Below the pieces are notes generated by a model. It saw only the letters and a program-made list of their open reading frames with translations, was not told where the DNA came from and did not search any database. Shown in pieces: positions 35,941 to 44,497 of a stretch of DNA of 64,000 bases. The first letter of the stretch is position 1. Each line of letters begins with the position of its first letter. Source of the stretch: JAQWRV01 sp045564915 (GTDB taxonomy: Bacteria; Pseudomonadota; Alphaproteobacteria; Rhodospirillales; Rhodospirillaceae); contig JBJLGL010000009.1 in the NCBI GenBank assembly GCA_045564915.1, positions 124,001-188,000 of the forward strand, read 5' to 3'. A program made the translations under genes and the position numbers.

Positions 35941-36933
35941 CTAATAACCAGATTTCTTGGCCAGGTCTCTAAGAGAGTTCTTGGGCCTCGCGCCCATATG
36001 GCAAATGACCTCACCGGCGGCGAGCGCGCCAAGGGTTGCGCAGGTCTTTATATCTTTGCCGCTGGTATAACCAAACAGAAATCCTGCGGCATACATATCT
36101 CCAGCGCCGGTGGTATCAATTACTTTACCCTGGGGCATTGCAGGTGTCTCCACCAGTGCATCTTTATTCACCGTGACAGCACCATGCGAACCGCGGGTAA
36201 GTGCTGCTATATCAACACAACCCTTCAATGAGTTAATAGCCTCTTCAAAACTATCGGCATTAAAAAGCCTAATAATTTCCTGCTCATTGGCAAAAATGAT
36301 GTCGGCGTATTTGTCTGCCAAGGCCAGCAGTTCATTGCGATGGCGCTCAACTACAAAGGGGTCTGATAAAGTCAATGCCACTTGGCGACCTGAGTGGTGG
36401 GCTACTTCACACGCCTCAACAATAGCTTTTTTGGTTTCCGGCAAATCCCACTGGTAACCCTCTATATACAGAATCTTAGACGCTGTAATTACATCTGCAT
36501 CCATATCCTCTGCTTGCAGCAAAGAGCTGGCCCCAAGATAGGTAAACATTGTGCGTTGGGCATCGGGTGTGACAAGGATTACACAGCGTGCTGTTGCAAG
36601 ACCATCTGTATGCTGCGTGGGTTCAAAATGCACGCCGATTGCGCGAATGTCTTCGGTAAATGTTTTGCCTAGTTTGTCATTATTAACTTTACCGATAAAT
36701 GCAGGCCGCCCACCGAAGGAAGCGATACCAGCCATAGTGTTGGCTGCAGAGCCGCCTGAAGCCTCAATCGCTTGACTTAGGTTTTTGTACATAGCGTCAG
36801 ACTGTTTCTCATCAACCCAAACCATGGTGCCTTTAGGAGCATCATACTTGGATAAAAACAAGTCGTCGGCCTGAGCAAGAATATCGACAATGGCATTACC
36901 AATGCCTACAACATCGAAATGGGATTCAGTCAT
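35941..36933 (-). CDS. adenosine kinase-like PfkB family carbohydrate kinase
   Basis: A 330-residue ribokinase-family kinase. GIGNAIVDI (11-19) and GGSAANTMAGIASFGG (60-75) form the substrate side. DTTGAGDMYAAGFLFG (about 278-293) is PfkB signature 2, with the catalytic base Asp in GAGD. This subgroup is usually annotated as adenosine kinase in Alphaproteobacteria, phosphorylating adenosine to AMP; other nucleoside or sugar substrates are possible. A strong AAGGGAG lies 5-11 bases before the ATG. Heads the probable transcript to typA and ampG. Confidence 0.88.
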   Translation of the reverse strand: MTESHFDVVGIGNAIVDILAQADDLFLSKYDAPKGTMVWVDEKQSDAMYKNLSQAIEASGGSAANTMAGIASFGGRPAFIGKVNNDKLGKTFTEDIRAIGVHFEPTQHTDGLATARCVILVTPDAQRTMFTYLGASSLLQAEDMDADVITASKILYIEGYQWDLPETKKAIVEACEVAHHSGRQVALTLSDPFVVERHRNELLALADKYADIIFANEQEIIRLFNADSFEEAINSLKGCVDIAALTRGSHGAVTVNKDALVETPAMPQGKVIDTTGAGDMYAAGFLFGYTSGKDIKTCATLGALAAGEVICHMGARPKNSLRDLAKKSGY

Positions 36934-37000
36934 AGAGACTCCCTTGAATACGCATAAAGTAGAAGTAGCTGGGGTTATACAGCGGACTAAGCGGCGGCGC

Positions 37001-37028
37001 AGTATACTCAGCCCCTTATCTGATACAA
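37001..37028 (-). promoter_or_regulatory. candidate promoter of the kinase-typA-ampG unit
   Basis: On the minus strand, TTGTAT (37028-37023) and TATACT (37006-37001) are separated by 16 bases. The -10 matches the sigma-70 consensus at five of six positions, the -35 at three. Transcription would begin near 36995, about 60 bases before the start codon. Confidence 0.35.
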
Positions 37029-37045
37029 GAGAGGGGCAATTAGCA

Positions 37046-37069
37046 GCAAAGGATCTCCTGCAAAGGATC
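37046..37069. repeat. tandem 10-base direct repeat
   Basis: GCAAAGGATC occurs at 37046-37055 and again at 37060-37069, a period of 14 bases. It lies just upstream of the candidate promoter as read on the minus strand, a position where a regulator could bind. Two copies of a 10-mer may also be chance or polymerase slippage. Confidence 0.4.
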
Positions 37070-37342
37070 CTAGCGTATTGATTTTTTAGTCCTTTTTAGG
37101 GGCTTTTGATCAACTTCCAGGCCTTAGATTCCAAAAAGTCATATGGAAATCTATATTCATTACATTGGCTAGCCCTGTTCTTCTGACCTAGCTAGTTTTT
37201 TGGGGCTTAGCAAATATTAGGCCCTTTTCTAGCTAATGGCTTGAGACTTTTTTGATCTTCCCGGCTGGCTGCTAGTTTGCCTCTCGGCGCCCTGTAGCGC
37301 TTTGTTAGCAAAGAGCGTTTAGGTGCGTGTTAATAAAGATTC

Positions 37343-37984
37343 TTATTTAGAAACAAGCGTCTTTTGTTTGAACCCACACAAATCTATTACCGGGCACCGC
37401 CAGCATTCCGGCTTGCGCGCTTTACACAAATAGCGCCCATGTAAGATTAGCCAGTGATGAGCATGGCGCATGTATTCATCCGGCGTAAGTTCTAACAGTC
37501 CTAGCTCTACTTGTAGTGGTGTCTTCCCGGGTGCGATGCCTGTACGGTTTCCGATGCGGAAGATATGTGTGTCTACAGCAATAGTTTCATGCCCGAATGC
37601 AATGTTGCGGACAACATTAGCAGTCTTACGTCCTACACCAGGTAGCTTCTCCAGGGCCACATCATTTTCGGGTACAATGCTGTTATGCTCTTTTATAAGG
37701 ATTTCTGATAGGGCAATAATATTCTTAGCTTTAGAGTTAAATAAACCAATGGTTCTAATGTGGTCCCTAACCTTAGCTTCGCCCAATGCAACCATTTTCT
37801 TCGGCGTATCGGCAATCTTGAACAAAGGCCCAGTCGCCTTGTTGACCCCAATATCAGTGGCCTGCGCAGACAACACAACAGCCACCAGAAGTGTAAAATT
37901 ATTAACATAGTTGAGCTCACCCTTTGGCTCAGGGTCGTGCTCAGCCAAACGACGGTAAAACTCCCGGATGTCTTCGGCATGCAT
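37343..37984 (-). CDS. nth: endonuclease III
   Basis: A 213-residue bifunctional DNA glycosylase/AP lyase for oxidised pyrimidines. The helix-hairpin-helix LPGVGRKTANVV (about 114-125) holds the catalytic Lys, VDTHIFRI the catalytic Asp, and the C-terminus has the four-Cys [4Fe-4S] pattern C-x6-C-x2-C-x5-C. The frame is open upstream into dapB, but the ATG at 37984 has GGAAG 9 bases before it, follows the dapB stop by 25 bases and gives the usual Nth length. Confidence 0.96.
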   Translation of the reverse strand: MHAEDIREFYRRLAEHDPEPKGELNYVNNFTLLVAVVLSAQATDIGVNKATGPLFKIADTPKKMVALGEAKVRDHIRTIGLFNSKAKNIIALSEILIKEHNSIVPENDVALEKLPGVGRKTANVVRNIAFGHETIAVDTHIFRIGNRTGIAPGKTPLQVELGLLELTPDEYMRHAHHWLILHGRYLCKARKPECWRCPVIDLCGFKQKTLVSK

Positions 37985-38009
37985 GAGCTGGCTTCCAGTT
38001 AGATTCTTG

Positions 38010-38813
38010 TTAGCCGATTCCAAGCACGTCAGCCATCCCATAGAGCCCAGCTGGTTTTCCCTGCAGCCATAATGCCGCGCGCAGCGCGCCTGCAGCAAAG
38101 ATGCCACGGGTATCAGCTTTATGCGATAGTTCCAAACGCTCTGCTTCATTTGCAAAAATTGCGTTGTGTTCACCAACCACGCCGCCGCCACGCAGCACTG
38201 CAAAGCCGATTTCACCCAATGGTCGAACGCCGGGTTGCCCCTCCCTAGACATACAGGCAACTGAGTCGAGCACTACATTACGCCCCTCCGCAGCGGCCTT
38301 TCCTAGCCCAAGTGCTGTACCAGATGGGGCATCAACTTTCGACCGGTGATGCATTTCGAGAATCTCAATGTCGTAGTCGGGTCCGAGAGTCGCGGCAACC
38401 TTCTTGGTCAAAGCAAAAAGCAGATTAACTGCTATAGAAAAGTTGGGGGCCTGCACGACCGATGCTGTCTTAGCTGCTGCTTCAATTGCTGCCTGGTCAT
38501 TCGGGTCTAAACCTGTGGTGCCCACCACATAAGCCTTATCCGACACCGCGGCAGCCTGAGCGTGGATACGGGTTGCTTCTGGTACAGTAAAATCAATAAC
38601 TGCATCAGAAACTCTGAACAGCTCTATGGGATCATCCCCTACAGACACACCAACAGGATCTATACCAACCAGAGAGCCAAGGTCCTTGCCAACAAAACCA
38701 CCCGGCACCTCAGTGCCGCCGGCCAAGAAGCATCCCTCCGTCTTTAGAACTTCTTTAATGACCATGCGGCCCATACGGCCAGCACAGCCGACAACTCCGA
38801 TGGCAACAGTCAT
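38010..38813 (-). CDS. dapB: 4-hydroxy-tetrahydrodipicolinate reductase
   Basis: A 267-residue enzyme of the lysine/diaminopimelate pathway. The NAD(P) loop GCAGRMG (9-15) opens the protein, VVGTTGLDP is at about 95-103, and the catalytic block EMHHRSKVDAPSGTAL (about 152-167) carries the His, Lys and substrate-binding residues. The order dnaK-dnaJ-dapB-nth on one strand is a well-known alphaproteobacterial linkage. A 302-base gap separates it from dnaJ, so it probably has its own promoter. Confidence 0.97.
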   Translation of the reverse strand: MTVAIGVVGCAGRMGRMVIKEVLKTEGCFLAGGTEVPGGFVGKDLGSLVGIDPVGVSVGDDPIELFRVSDAVIDFTVPEATRIHAQAAAVSDKAYVVGTTGLDPNDQAAIEAAAKTASVVQAPNFSIAVNLLFALTKKVAATLGPDYDIEILEMHHRSKVDAPSGTALGLGKAAAEGRNVVLDSVACMSREGQPGVRPLGEIGFAVLRGGGVVGEHNAIFANEAERLELSHKADTRGIFAAGALRAALWLQGKPAGLYGMADVLGIG

Positions 38814-39115
38814 GGCCTGGTGTCCTTTTGCCTAAGAGATCAATGTGGGTGTGAAGTATACGGTTCAGCAGTCTGCGGCATACCTTTTTTTCGCAAGAAT
38901 CACTATCTACTGCAATGGCACGGCTTCCCACCGTTACGGCATATACTGCCCATTGCAAATGTTATCATGCGGTGCTCGGGGTGTCAGCTGGCGGCAAGGG
39001 CACGTCTTTTCCTAGATATGGGAGATGTTGGGAATCGCCGCTGGGTCCGCCTGAGATGCTATAATCACTCTGAGACAAACGGGACGGTGATAGAATTGTG
39101 TTGTTACAGGCGTGT
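38814..39115. other. 302-base gap between dnaJ and dapB
   Basis: I see no supported gene here. A 99-codon plus-strand reading frame spans most of it but lacks a ribosome binding site and any recognisable motif. The region must carry the dnaJ 3' end and the dapB promoter; no clear terminator hairpin with a T-run was found. Confidence 0.5.
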
Positions 39116-40255
39116 TTAGTCTGACAAGTCTTCAAAAAAATTCTTTACTTTGTCAAAAAAACCGTGCGCTTCAGGACTATAGGTTTTCTGATCACTTACA
39201 TTTTCAAAATCGCGAAGTAAGTCCTTTTGCTTAGCCGTCAGATTAATCGGCACCTCAACCGAGGCTTCCAGAAACATGTCTCCCCGCGCCTTTGAGCGAA
39301 GAACATTCATGCCTTTGCCACGGAGCCTAAATTGATGGCCATTCTGGCAACCTTTGGGAATGCTCACTCTAACCCTACCGCCCTCAATAGTGGGCACCTC
39401 AATGTCGCCACTAAGAGCAGCAACCGGCATACTTATAGGAACAATCATATACAGATTAGCGCCATCGCGCTGGAAAAGTCTGTGTGCTGCGACACTGAGA
39501 AAAATATATAAATCCCCTGCGGGCGCGCCATTCATGCCAGCCTCCCCTTCTCCGGAAAGACGAATCCGCGTCCCGTCTTCAACACCAGGTGGAATAGTTA
39601 CTTCGAGAGTCTTGTCTTTACGAACCCGGCCAGCACCCCGGCACTCCTCACAAGGATCCTGAATCACGCGGCCCGCACCACCGCACGACGGGCAGCCACG
39701 TTCAACTGTGAAGAAACCCTGCTGCGTGCGCACTTTGCCCGCACCACCGCAAGTGTTGCAGGTGCTTGGGGCAGCGCCGTCTTTGCCGCCAGTCCCGCTA
39801 CAGGCGTCACATGAGATTGACGAAGGAACCGTGATAGTAGCCTTCTTGCCCCGGTATGCGTCTTCAAGAGTTATGTCCATATTAAAACGAACATCTTGAC
39901 CTCGCGCTTGGGATCGACCCCGCCCGCCCCGGCGGGACCCCCCTCCCATGATGTCACCAAACATTTCGTCGAAGATATCAGAAAAGCCACCGCCGAAGTC
40001 AAAGCCCCCACCACGTGCGGCTCCTCCTTGTTCAAAGGCTGCGTGACCATACTGATCGTATGCTGCGCGTTTCTGTTCGTCTTTTAGGATTTCGTACGCT
40101 TCATTGAGCTCTTTAAATTTATGCTCAGCTTTTTGATCACCCGGATTACGATCAGGGTGATATTTCATGGCAAGTTTGCGGTAAGCTTTCTTAAGATCAT
40201 CCCCAGATGCACTTTTGTCGGCGTCTAGCACATCATAATAATCTCGCTTAGACAT
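39116..40255 (-). CDS. dnaJ: chaperone protein DnaJ
   Basis: A 379-residue type I Hsp40. The J domain starts MSKRDYYDVL and contains the HPD tripeptide (in KYHPDRNPG, about 33-35). A Gly/Phe-rich linker follows (GGGFDFGGGFSDIFDEMFG), then four CxxCxGxG-type zinc-finger repeats (starting CDACSGTG, CNTCGGAG, CPSCGGAG, CEECRGAG) and the substrate-binding C-terminal domain. The frame extends six codons upstream to an ATG at 40273, but MSKRDYY is the family start. It works with DnaK and GrpE; dnaK lies 118 bases upstream on the same strand. Confidence 0.97.
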   Translation of the reverse strand: MSKRDYYDVLDADKSASGDDLKKAYRKLAMKYHPDRNPGDQKAEHKFKELNEAYEILKDEQKRAAYDQYGHAAFEQGGAARGGGFDFGGGFSDIFDEMFGDIMGGGSRRGGRGRSQARGQDVRFNMDITLEDAYRGKKATITVPSSISCDACSGTGGKDGAAPSTCNTCGGAGKVRTQQGFFTVERGCPSCGGAGRVIQDPCEECRGAGRVRKDKTLEVTIPPGVEDGTRIRLSGEGEAGMNGAPAGDLYIFLSVAAHRLFQRDGANLYMIVPISMPVAALSGDIEVPTIEGGRVRVSIPKGCQNGHQFRLRGKGMNVLRSKARGDMFLEASVEVPINLTAKQKDLLRDFENVSDQKTYSPEAHGFFDKVKNFFEDLSD

Positions 40256-40373
40256 CAGATGCCACCAGGACATTAAGGGGCCGCATCCGGCGGATAGAAA
40301 GCCGAATCTTATCTAGAAATGCTAAATGACACTTCATGAACACAACCTCTAGCGAAGTCAAACGGCGCGGAGC

Positions 40374-42287
40374 TCAGTTTTTATCTGTGCCATCTACTTC
40401 TTCAAAGTCAGCGTCAACAACCTCAGCATCGTCTCCCGGGGCACCATTATCGGCAGCATCTCCCGCATCTGATTGTGCTTCTTGTTCAGCCTTATACATC
40501 GCCTCGCCTAGCTTCATAGACGCTTGCATGAGAGCCTCGGTTTTACCTTTGAGATCATCCAAATCGTCTGACTCAAGAACTTCTTTGAGTTCTTGGACTT
40601 TGGATTCAATTTCACCCTTATCCGCGGCATCAACACTATCGCCATGTTCGGCGAGTGTTTTCTCTGTTGAGTGAATTAGGCTATCGGCCTGGTTTCGGGC
40701 ATCAACCAGCTCACGCTTCTTCTTGTCTTCGTCCGCGTGGGCCTCTGCATCCTCAACCATTTGACTGATATCCTCATCAGACAAACCGCCCGAGGCCTGA
40801 ATTCGAATCTGCTGTTCCTTGCCAGTAGCCTTATCTTTAGCCGATACGTTTACAATACCGTTAGCGTCTATATCAAATGTCACTTCAATTTGGGGGACAC
40901 CACGAGGTGCTGAGGGGATGCCCATCAGATCAAATTGGCCGAGCAGCTTATTATCTGCCGCCATCTCCCGTTCACCCTGGAATACGCGGATTGTGACAGC
41001 CTGCTGATTATCCTCTGCTGTCGAGAACGTTTGACTCTTACGCGCTGGGATTGTGGTATTGCGATCAATCAATCTAGTAAAGACACCGCCTAATGTTTCA
41101 ATGCCGAGGGATAGCGGGGTCACATCGAGCAGAAGTACGTCCTTTACATCCCCCTTAAGCACGCCGGCTTGAATTGCTGCGCCAAGCGCAACCACTTCAT
41201 CGGGATTCACACCCTTATGCGGTTCGCGCCCAAAAAATTCTTTGACCGTTTCTTGTACCTTAGGCATCCGAGTCATTCCGCCGACGAGAATAACCTCACT
41301 GATTTCATTGGGCTTGAGGCCAGCATCCTTGAGCGCTTTCTTGCATGGCTCAACTGTGCGCTGAATCAGTTTTTCAACCAGCGCTTCCAACTTGGCGCGT
41401 GTCAATTTGATATTAAGGTGTTTGGGGCCAGAGGCATCGGCCGTAATGAAAGGCAAGTTGACTTCGGTCTGGCCTGAACTTGAAAGCTCAATCTTAGCCT
41501 TTTCGGCACCTTCCTTAAGACGCTGCAAAGCTAGTTTGTCATTTCGAAGATCAATGCTGTTCTCTTTCTTAAACTCGTCGGCTAGATAGTCGATAATACG
41601 GGCATCAAAGTCTTCACCGCCAAGAAACGTATCACCGTTAGTTGATTTCACCTCGAAAACACCATCCCCGATTTCAAGCACGGAGACGTCAAATGTACCT
41701 CCGCCAAGGTCGAAGACTGCAATGGTCCCCGTGGCGTCCTTATCCATACCGTAGGCCAGCGCTGCCGCTGTAGGCTCGTTTATAATGCGCAGGACTTCGA
41801 GTCCTGCTATTTTACCGGCATCTTTAGTAGCCTGGCGTTGGCTGTCGTTGAAGTAAGCTGGGACCGTAATTACGGCCTCAGCAACTGATTCGCCGAGATA
41901 ACTCTCTGCCGTCTCTTTCATCTTTTGCAGGATGAAAGCTGAAACTTGTGAAGGCGCATATTTTTCGCCTGCCGCTTCAACCCAGGCATCGCCGTTTTCA
42001 CCTTTAATAATGGAGTACGGCACCAAGCCCTGGTCTTTCTTAACAGTAGGGTCGTCAAAACGGCGCCCGATTAGGCGTTTTATGGCAAAAAGTGTGTTTT
42101 CGGGGTTTGTCACTGCTTGACGTTTAGCCGGCTGCCCTACAAGACGCTCTTCGGCGTCTGAGAAAGCCACCATCGATGGAGTGGTTCGCGCGCCCTCTGT
42201 ATTTTCAATTACCCTCGGCTCTGAGCCGTCCATGACGGCGATACAGGAGTTGGTGGTCCCGAGGTCGATTCCTATAACTTTGCCCAT
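40374..42287 (-). CDS. dnaK: molecular chaperone DnaK (Hsp70)
   Basis: A 637-residue Hsp70. The N-terminal ATPase begins MGKVIGIDLGTTNSC and includes IINEPTAAALAYG and VFDLGGGTFDVSVLEI. The substrate-binding domain follows the DVLLLDVTPLSLGIET linker region, and the C-terminal tail is acidic, ending DADFEEVDGTDKN. The frame is open upstream to 42356, but the ATG at 42287 has AAGGA 9 bases upstream and is the universal start. A candidate promoter lies at 42424-42452. Confidence 0.98.
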   Translation of the reverse strand: MGKVIGIDLGTTNSCIAVMDGSEPRVIENTEGARTTPSMVAFSDAEERLVGQPAKRQAVTNPENTLFAIKRLIGRRFDDPTVKKDQGLVPYSIIKGENGDAWVEAAGEKYAPSQVSAFILQKMKETAESYLGESVAEAVITVPAYFNDSQRQATKDAGKIAGLEVLRIINEPTAAALAYGMDKDATGTIAVFDLGGGTFDVSVLEIGDGVFEVKSTNGDTFLGGEDFDARIIDYLADEFKKENSIDLRNDKLALQRLKEGAEKAKIELSSSGQTEVNLPFITADASGPKHLNIKLTRAKLEALVEKLIQRTVEPCKKALKDAGLKPNEISEVILVGGMTRMPKVQETVKEFFGREPHKGVNPDEVVALGAAIQAGVLKGDVKDVLLLDVTPLSLGIETLGGVFTRLIDRNTTIPARKSQTFSTAEDNQQAVTIRVFQGEREMAADNKLLGQFDLMGIPSAPRGVPQIEVTFDIDANGIVNVSAKDKATGKEQQIRIQASGGLSDEDISQMVEDAEAHADEDKKKRELVDARNQADSLIHSTEKTLAEHGDSVDAADKGEIESKVQELKEVLESDDLDDLKGKTEALMQASMKLGEAMYKAEQEAQSDAGDAADNGAPGDDAEVVDADFEEVDGTDKN

Positions 42288-42423
42288 AGGATTTTGTCCT
42301 TCTTTTTGAGGCGAGCTACCCTGGCCCGCTAGCGGCGCCCTGGGGTCATCCCCCAAAGGTTAATTTGCCGAGGAAAACTTTAGATCTCAAAAGGGATCTG
42401 GTTCCCCATTCGGGGTGGATGGG

Positions 42424-42452
42424 TATATAGGTGGTGGGGGTTTGCCCCGCAA
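42424..42452 (-). promoter_or_regulatory. dnaK: candidate dnaK promoter
   Basis: On the minus strand TTGCGG (42452-42447) and TATATA (42429-42424) are separated by exactly 17 bases, a vegetative-type layout. It predicts a leader of about 130 bases before dnaK. I found no CTTGAA/CCCCAT sigma-32 pair and no CIRCE inverted repeat in this interval. Confidence 0.45.
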
Positions 42453-42490
42453 CGGTGGAACGACACTTTTTTGAGGGATTAAGCGCTTTC

Positions 42491-43129
42491 ATGGCCTTTA
42501 CCACAAATTTATTCCCGCCAGCACAACCGCCGGGCTTTCGGCATTTGGGGGCTTTGCTGCCAATAGAAGCGCAGATCGAGCTGTTAAAAACTATTCAGCT
42601 AATTGCCAAAAAAGCCCCGTTTACGACAGCTCGGACGAAATCCGGCGGGGTCTATTCAGCGGAAATGACTAATTGCGGCGACGTCGGCTGGTGGAGTGAT
42701 CAGCGCGGATATTACTATTCAAGAAACCAGCCGAGTACAAATGCCCCGTGGCCGCCTATGCCTGATGAATTCATTACAACCCTAGATAACATCTTAACGG
42801 GCACAGACTTCGCCAACTTTTTGCCCGATGCTTGCCTGATTAATCGTTATTCTAAGGGCGCTAAGATGGGCCTCCATCAGGACCGAGATGAAGCGGATCT
42901 CAGTCACCCCATCGTGACCCTATGTCTTGGGGCTGCCGCAGATTTTCAGATTGGCGGCTTAAAGCGCAGCGACAAGGCAAATATAATTGTTGTTCAAAGT
43001 GGTGACGCATTGATTATGAGTGGGGCCAGCCGGTTGTGCTTTCACGGTGTCCGTAAGATTTACCCTGGGACCAGTCCGCTAGAAGGTCTGGCCGAACGCA
43101 TCAGCCTAACCTTCCGCAAAGCCTTATGA
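42491..43129 (+). CDS. alkB: AlkB-type 2-oxoglutarate/Fe(II) dioxygenase
   Basis: A 212-residue oxidative demethylase of 1-methyladenine and 3-methylcytosine in DNA or RNA. The iron triad is visible as LHQDRDEADL (His and Asp of HxD) and a distal His in FHGVRK. The 2-oxoglutarate-binding Arg lies in RISLTFRKA at the C-terminus, and CLINRYSKGAKMG is the preceding family block. The frame is open to a GTG at 42431; I use the ATG at 42491, which gives MAFTTNLFPP and standard AlkB length. It is divergent from dnaK and convergent with three ASCH-domain genes. Confidence 0.93.
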   Translation: MAFTTNLFPPAQPPGFRHLGALLPIEAQIELLKTIQLIAKKAPFTTARTKSGGVYSAEMTNCGDVGWWSDQRGYYYSRNQPSTNAPWPPMPDEFITTLDNILTGTDFANFLPDACLINRYSKGAKMGLHQDRDEADLSHPIVTLCLGAAADFQIGGLKRSDKANIIVVQSGDALIMSGASRLCFHGVRKIYPGTSPLEGLAERISLTFRKAL

Positions 43130-43198
43130 AGATTCAGAAAACAGCTGTCCGCTATCAAATCTCAACAACGCTCGTTTCCCTTGCCGGACACCCATTTG

Positions 43199-43224
43199 TT
43201 CTTGAAGGGTAAAGCGTTCAAGAA
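43199..43224. repeat. perfect inverted repeat between alkB and the ASCH genes
   Basis: TTCTTGAA at 43199-43206 and TTCAAGAA at 43217-43224 are perfect 8-base complements around a 10-base loop, and G-T pairs could extend the stem. It lies in the convergent gap between alkB and the signal-peptide ASCH gene. There is no T-run, so a classical terminator is unlikely; a bidirectional processing or stability hairpin, or a protein site, is possible. Confidence 0.5.
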
Positions 43225-43294
43225 TGAAGTCGCCGGCCATTGCTGGCTTTTGGGGTGCGGAGAGAAGTGCTCTGTTTAAGAGAAACACTGAGAT

Positions 43295-43834
43295 TTAAGA
43301 AGCGGGGCACACCACTTTGAACTGTTCTGCCGTTATCGGCATATTTTCTGAAAATTTCTTACCTCGGGATTCCAGTTCACGCGTAAAGAATGCCAAATGG
43401 ATCGGCCGCCATGCATCTAGAGGGCGCAGCTGTGGGCCATCAAGAACGGTCTCTTTTTCTGTAATCTTGTTAAAGGGCAAAGTCATTACCCTTGTTGTCT
43501 TTAGAACGGCAACCGGTGCGTTCTTAGAATCTTTCAGCACTGAATATCCACCTACTTCAGGTGTTATGGACCGGTCCCCATCATAAATCCAGGACGAAGT
43601 GAAGGTGCCAGTTTTATCCCCGGTCAAAATAAGTCTAGTAATAGCAGCCGTGGTTTCTGGCGTACTACCGATAGACCGGACGCGATAAAACCCATCTTCA
43701 GGTGGCTTTAGAAGAGCCGGCAAACAGGCTTGCCAGAACTCCCTGATTGTATCGGCCCGCGCCACTCCCAGCTGCAAAGATGCAAACAAAACCAGTCCTG
43801 CAAGAAAATTCACGCTGGCCATTAGCAAACGCAC
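43295..43834 (-). CDS. ASCH-domain-like protein with N-terminal signal peptide (copy A)
   Basis: A 179-residue protein. The first 27 residues are a signal peptide or anchor (hydrophobic core about 8-23, cleavage possible after ARA). The rest is an ASCH/YhfF-like domain: FWQACLP at its start, GDKTGTF (72-78, the G-x-K-x-x-T motif), a central VAVLKTTRVMTLPF block, LDGPQLRPLDAWRPIH, and ENMPITAEQFKVV at the end. ASCH domains have a PUA-like RNA-binding fold; some hydrolyse N4-acetylcytidine. Export of such a domain is unexpected. The start is GTG at 43834, overlapping the stop of copy B by one base; an ATG at 43822 (MASVNF) is an alternative. Confidence 0.7.
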   Translation of the reverse strand: MRLLMASVNFLAGLVLFASLQLGVARADTIREFWQACLPALLKPPEDGFYRVRSIGSTPETTAAITRLILTGDKTGTFTSSWIYDGDRSITPEVGGYSVLKDSKNAPVAVLKTTRVMTLPFNKITEKETVLDGPQLRPLDAWRPIHLAFFTRELESRGKKFSENMPITAEQFKVVCPAS

Positions 43835-44340
43835 TATGATTTAGAGGCGCTGTAAACTAGTTCAAAGGGTTCCACGATTATCGGCATATCATCGGTGCAC
43901 CTTTTTCCATATTTTGACATCAAGCCATTCCAATACTCACGATGCAACGGCTTCCAGACATTTAAGTCCTGAACGGGGGGCCCATCTAATCTCGTTTCGT
44001 TTTCACTTATATTTCCGAACGTTGTGTTCCACGTTCTGCCGATGCGGATGACCGCTTGGGGTGTGCCGTCATATGCGGTGAGAATTATAGGAGTGCCGGG
44101 TTTGGTTTCTGGATAGCCTTCAGCCTCCATCATCCATGGCAAACTAAAGGTTCCAACCTTCGTACCAGCATTTATGAATTGCATAATTAGGCCGGTGGTT
44201 TCTTCATCGATGCCAATAGAGCGCACTTGATGATCATCGCTCAGCTCAGGCACTGCCGCTCTCGCCTCGGCCCAAAAATCATCAAGTGCCGTCTCTTTGG
44301 GCAAATTGGGGCCTTCCCCTATAACGATATGGCGGGTCAT
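43834..44340 (-). CDS. ASCH-domain-like protein (copy B)
   Basis: A 168-residue cytoplasmic-looking protein, homologous along its length to copies A and C. It has DDFWAEARAAVPE (20-32), GTKVGTFSLPW (59-69, retaining Lys61 and Thr64 of the G-x-K-x-x-T motif), GTPQAVIRIGRTWNTTFGNI, LDGPPVQDLNVWKPLH and DDMPIIVEPFELVY. The closest known layout is the YhfF-type ASCH domain. AAGGAAG lies 7-13 bases before the ATG. Its stop shares a base with the start of copy A. Copy C lies 157 bases upstream. Function unknown. Confidence 0.72.
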   Translation of the reverse strand: MTRHIVIGEGPNLPKETALDDFWAEARAAVPELSDDHQVRSIGIDEETTGLIMQFINAGTKVGTFSLPWMMEAEGYPETKPGTPIILTAYDGTPQAVIRIGRTWNTTFGNISENETRLDGPPVQDLNVWKPLHREYWNGLMSKYGKRCTDDMPIIVEPFELVYSASKS

Positions 44341-44497
44341 ATTGGCGCTTCCTTATGCCAGTGTAGATATGAACAACTTGTAAGATTCTGGTCAGCCTAG
44401 ATCAAGCATCACCATAACGTAATCTTTAACCTGTTGGGCAAATACCATTGGTTTTAGATGATACCTTAATGGCCATGGGCAAACTTAAGGTATGGTC

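Larger units (their letters stand above)
36934..37342. other. 409-base intergenic stretch between nth and the adenosine kinase-like gene
   Basis: No convincing ORF. It holds the upstream region of the kinase gene on the minus strand, including a candidate promoter and a short direct repeat (listed separately). A small hairpin (CTTTG-TTAG-CAAAG, 37300-37313) lies downstream of nth but has no T-run after it. The stretch from 37080 to 37260 is visibly T-rich and could hold an unannotated small RNA, but I have no positive evidence for one. Confidence 0.5.

Noticed and set aside
35901..36032. N-terminal extension of typA into the adenosine-kinase-like gene
   Set aside because: The extension overlaps the kinase's real C-terminus, and MSLRNIAIIAH at 35900 is the conserved start.
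37300..37313. CTTTG-TTAG-CAAAG hairpin after nth as a terminator
   Set aside because: Only five pairs and no T-run on either strand.
37985..38260. N-terminal extension of nth across the dapB 3' end
   Set aside because: It overlaps dapB in another frame; Nth has its normal length from the ATG at 37984.
38820..39119. 99-codon plus-strand ORF in the dnaJ-dapB gap
   Set aside because: No ribosome binding site, odd Cys/Arg-rich composition, and no motif; probably random.
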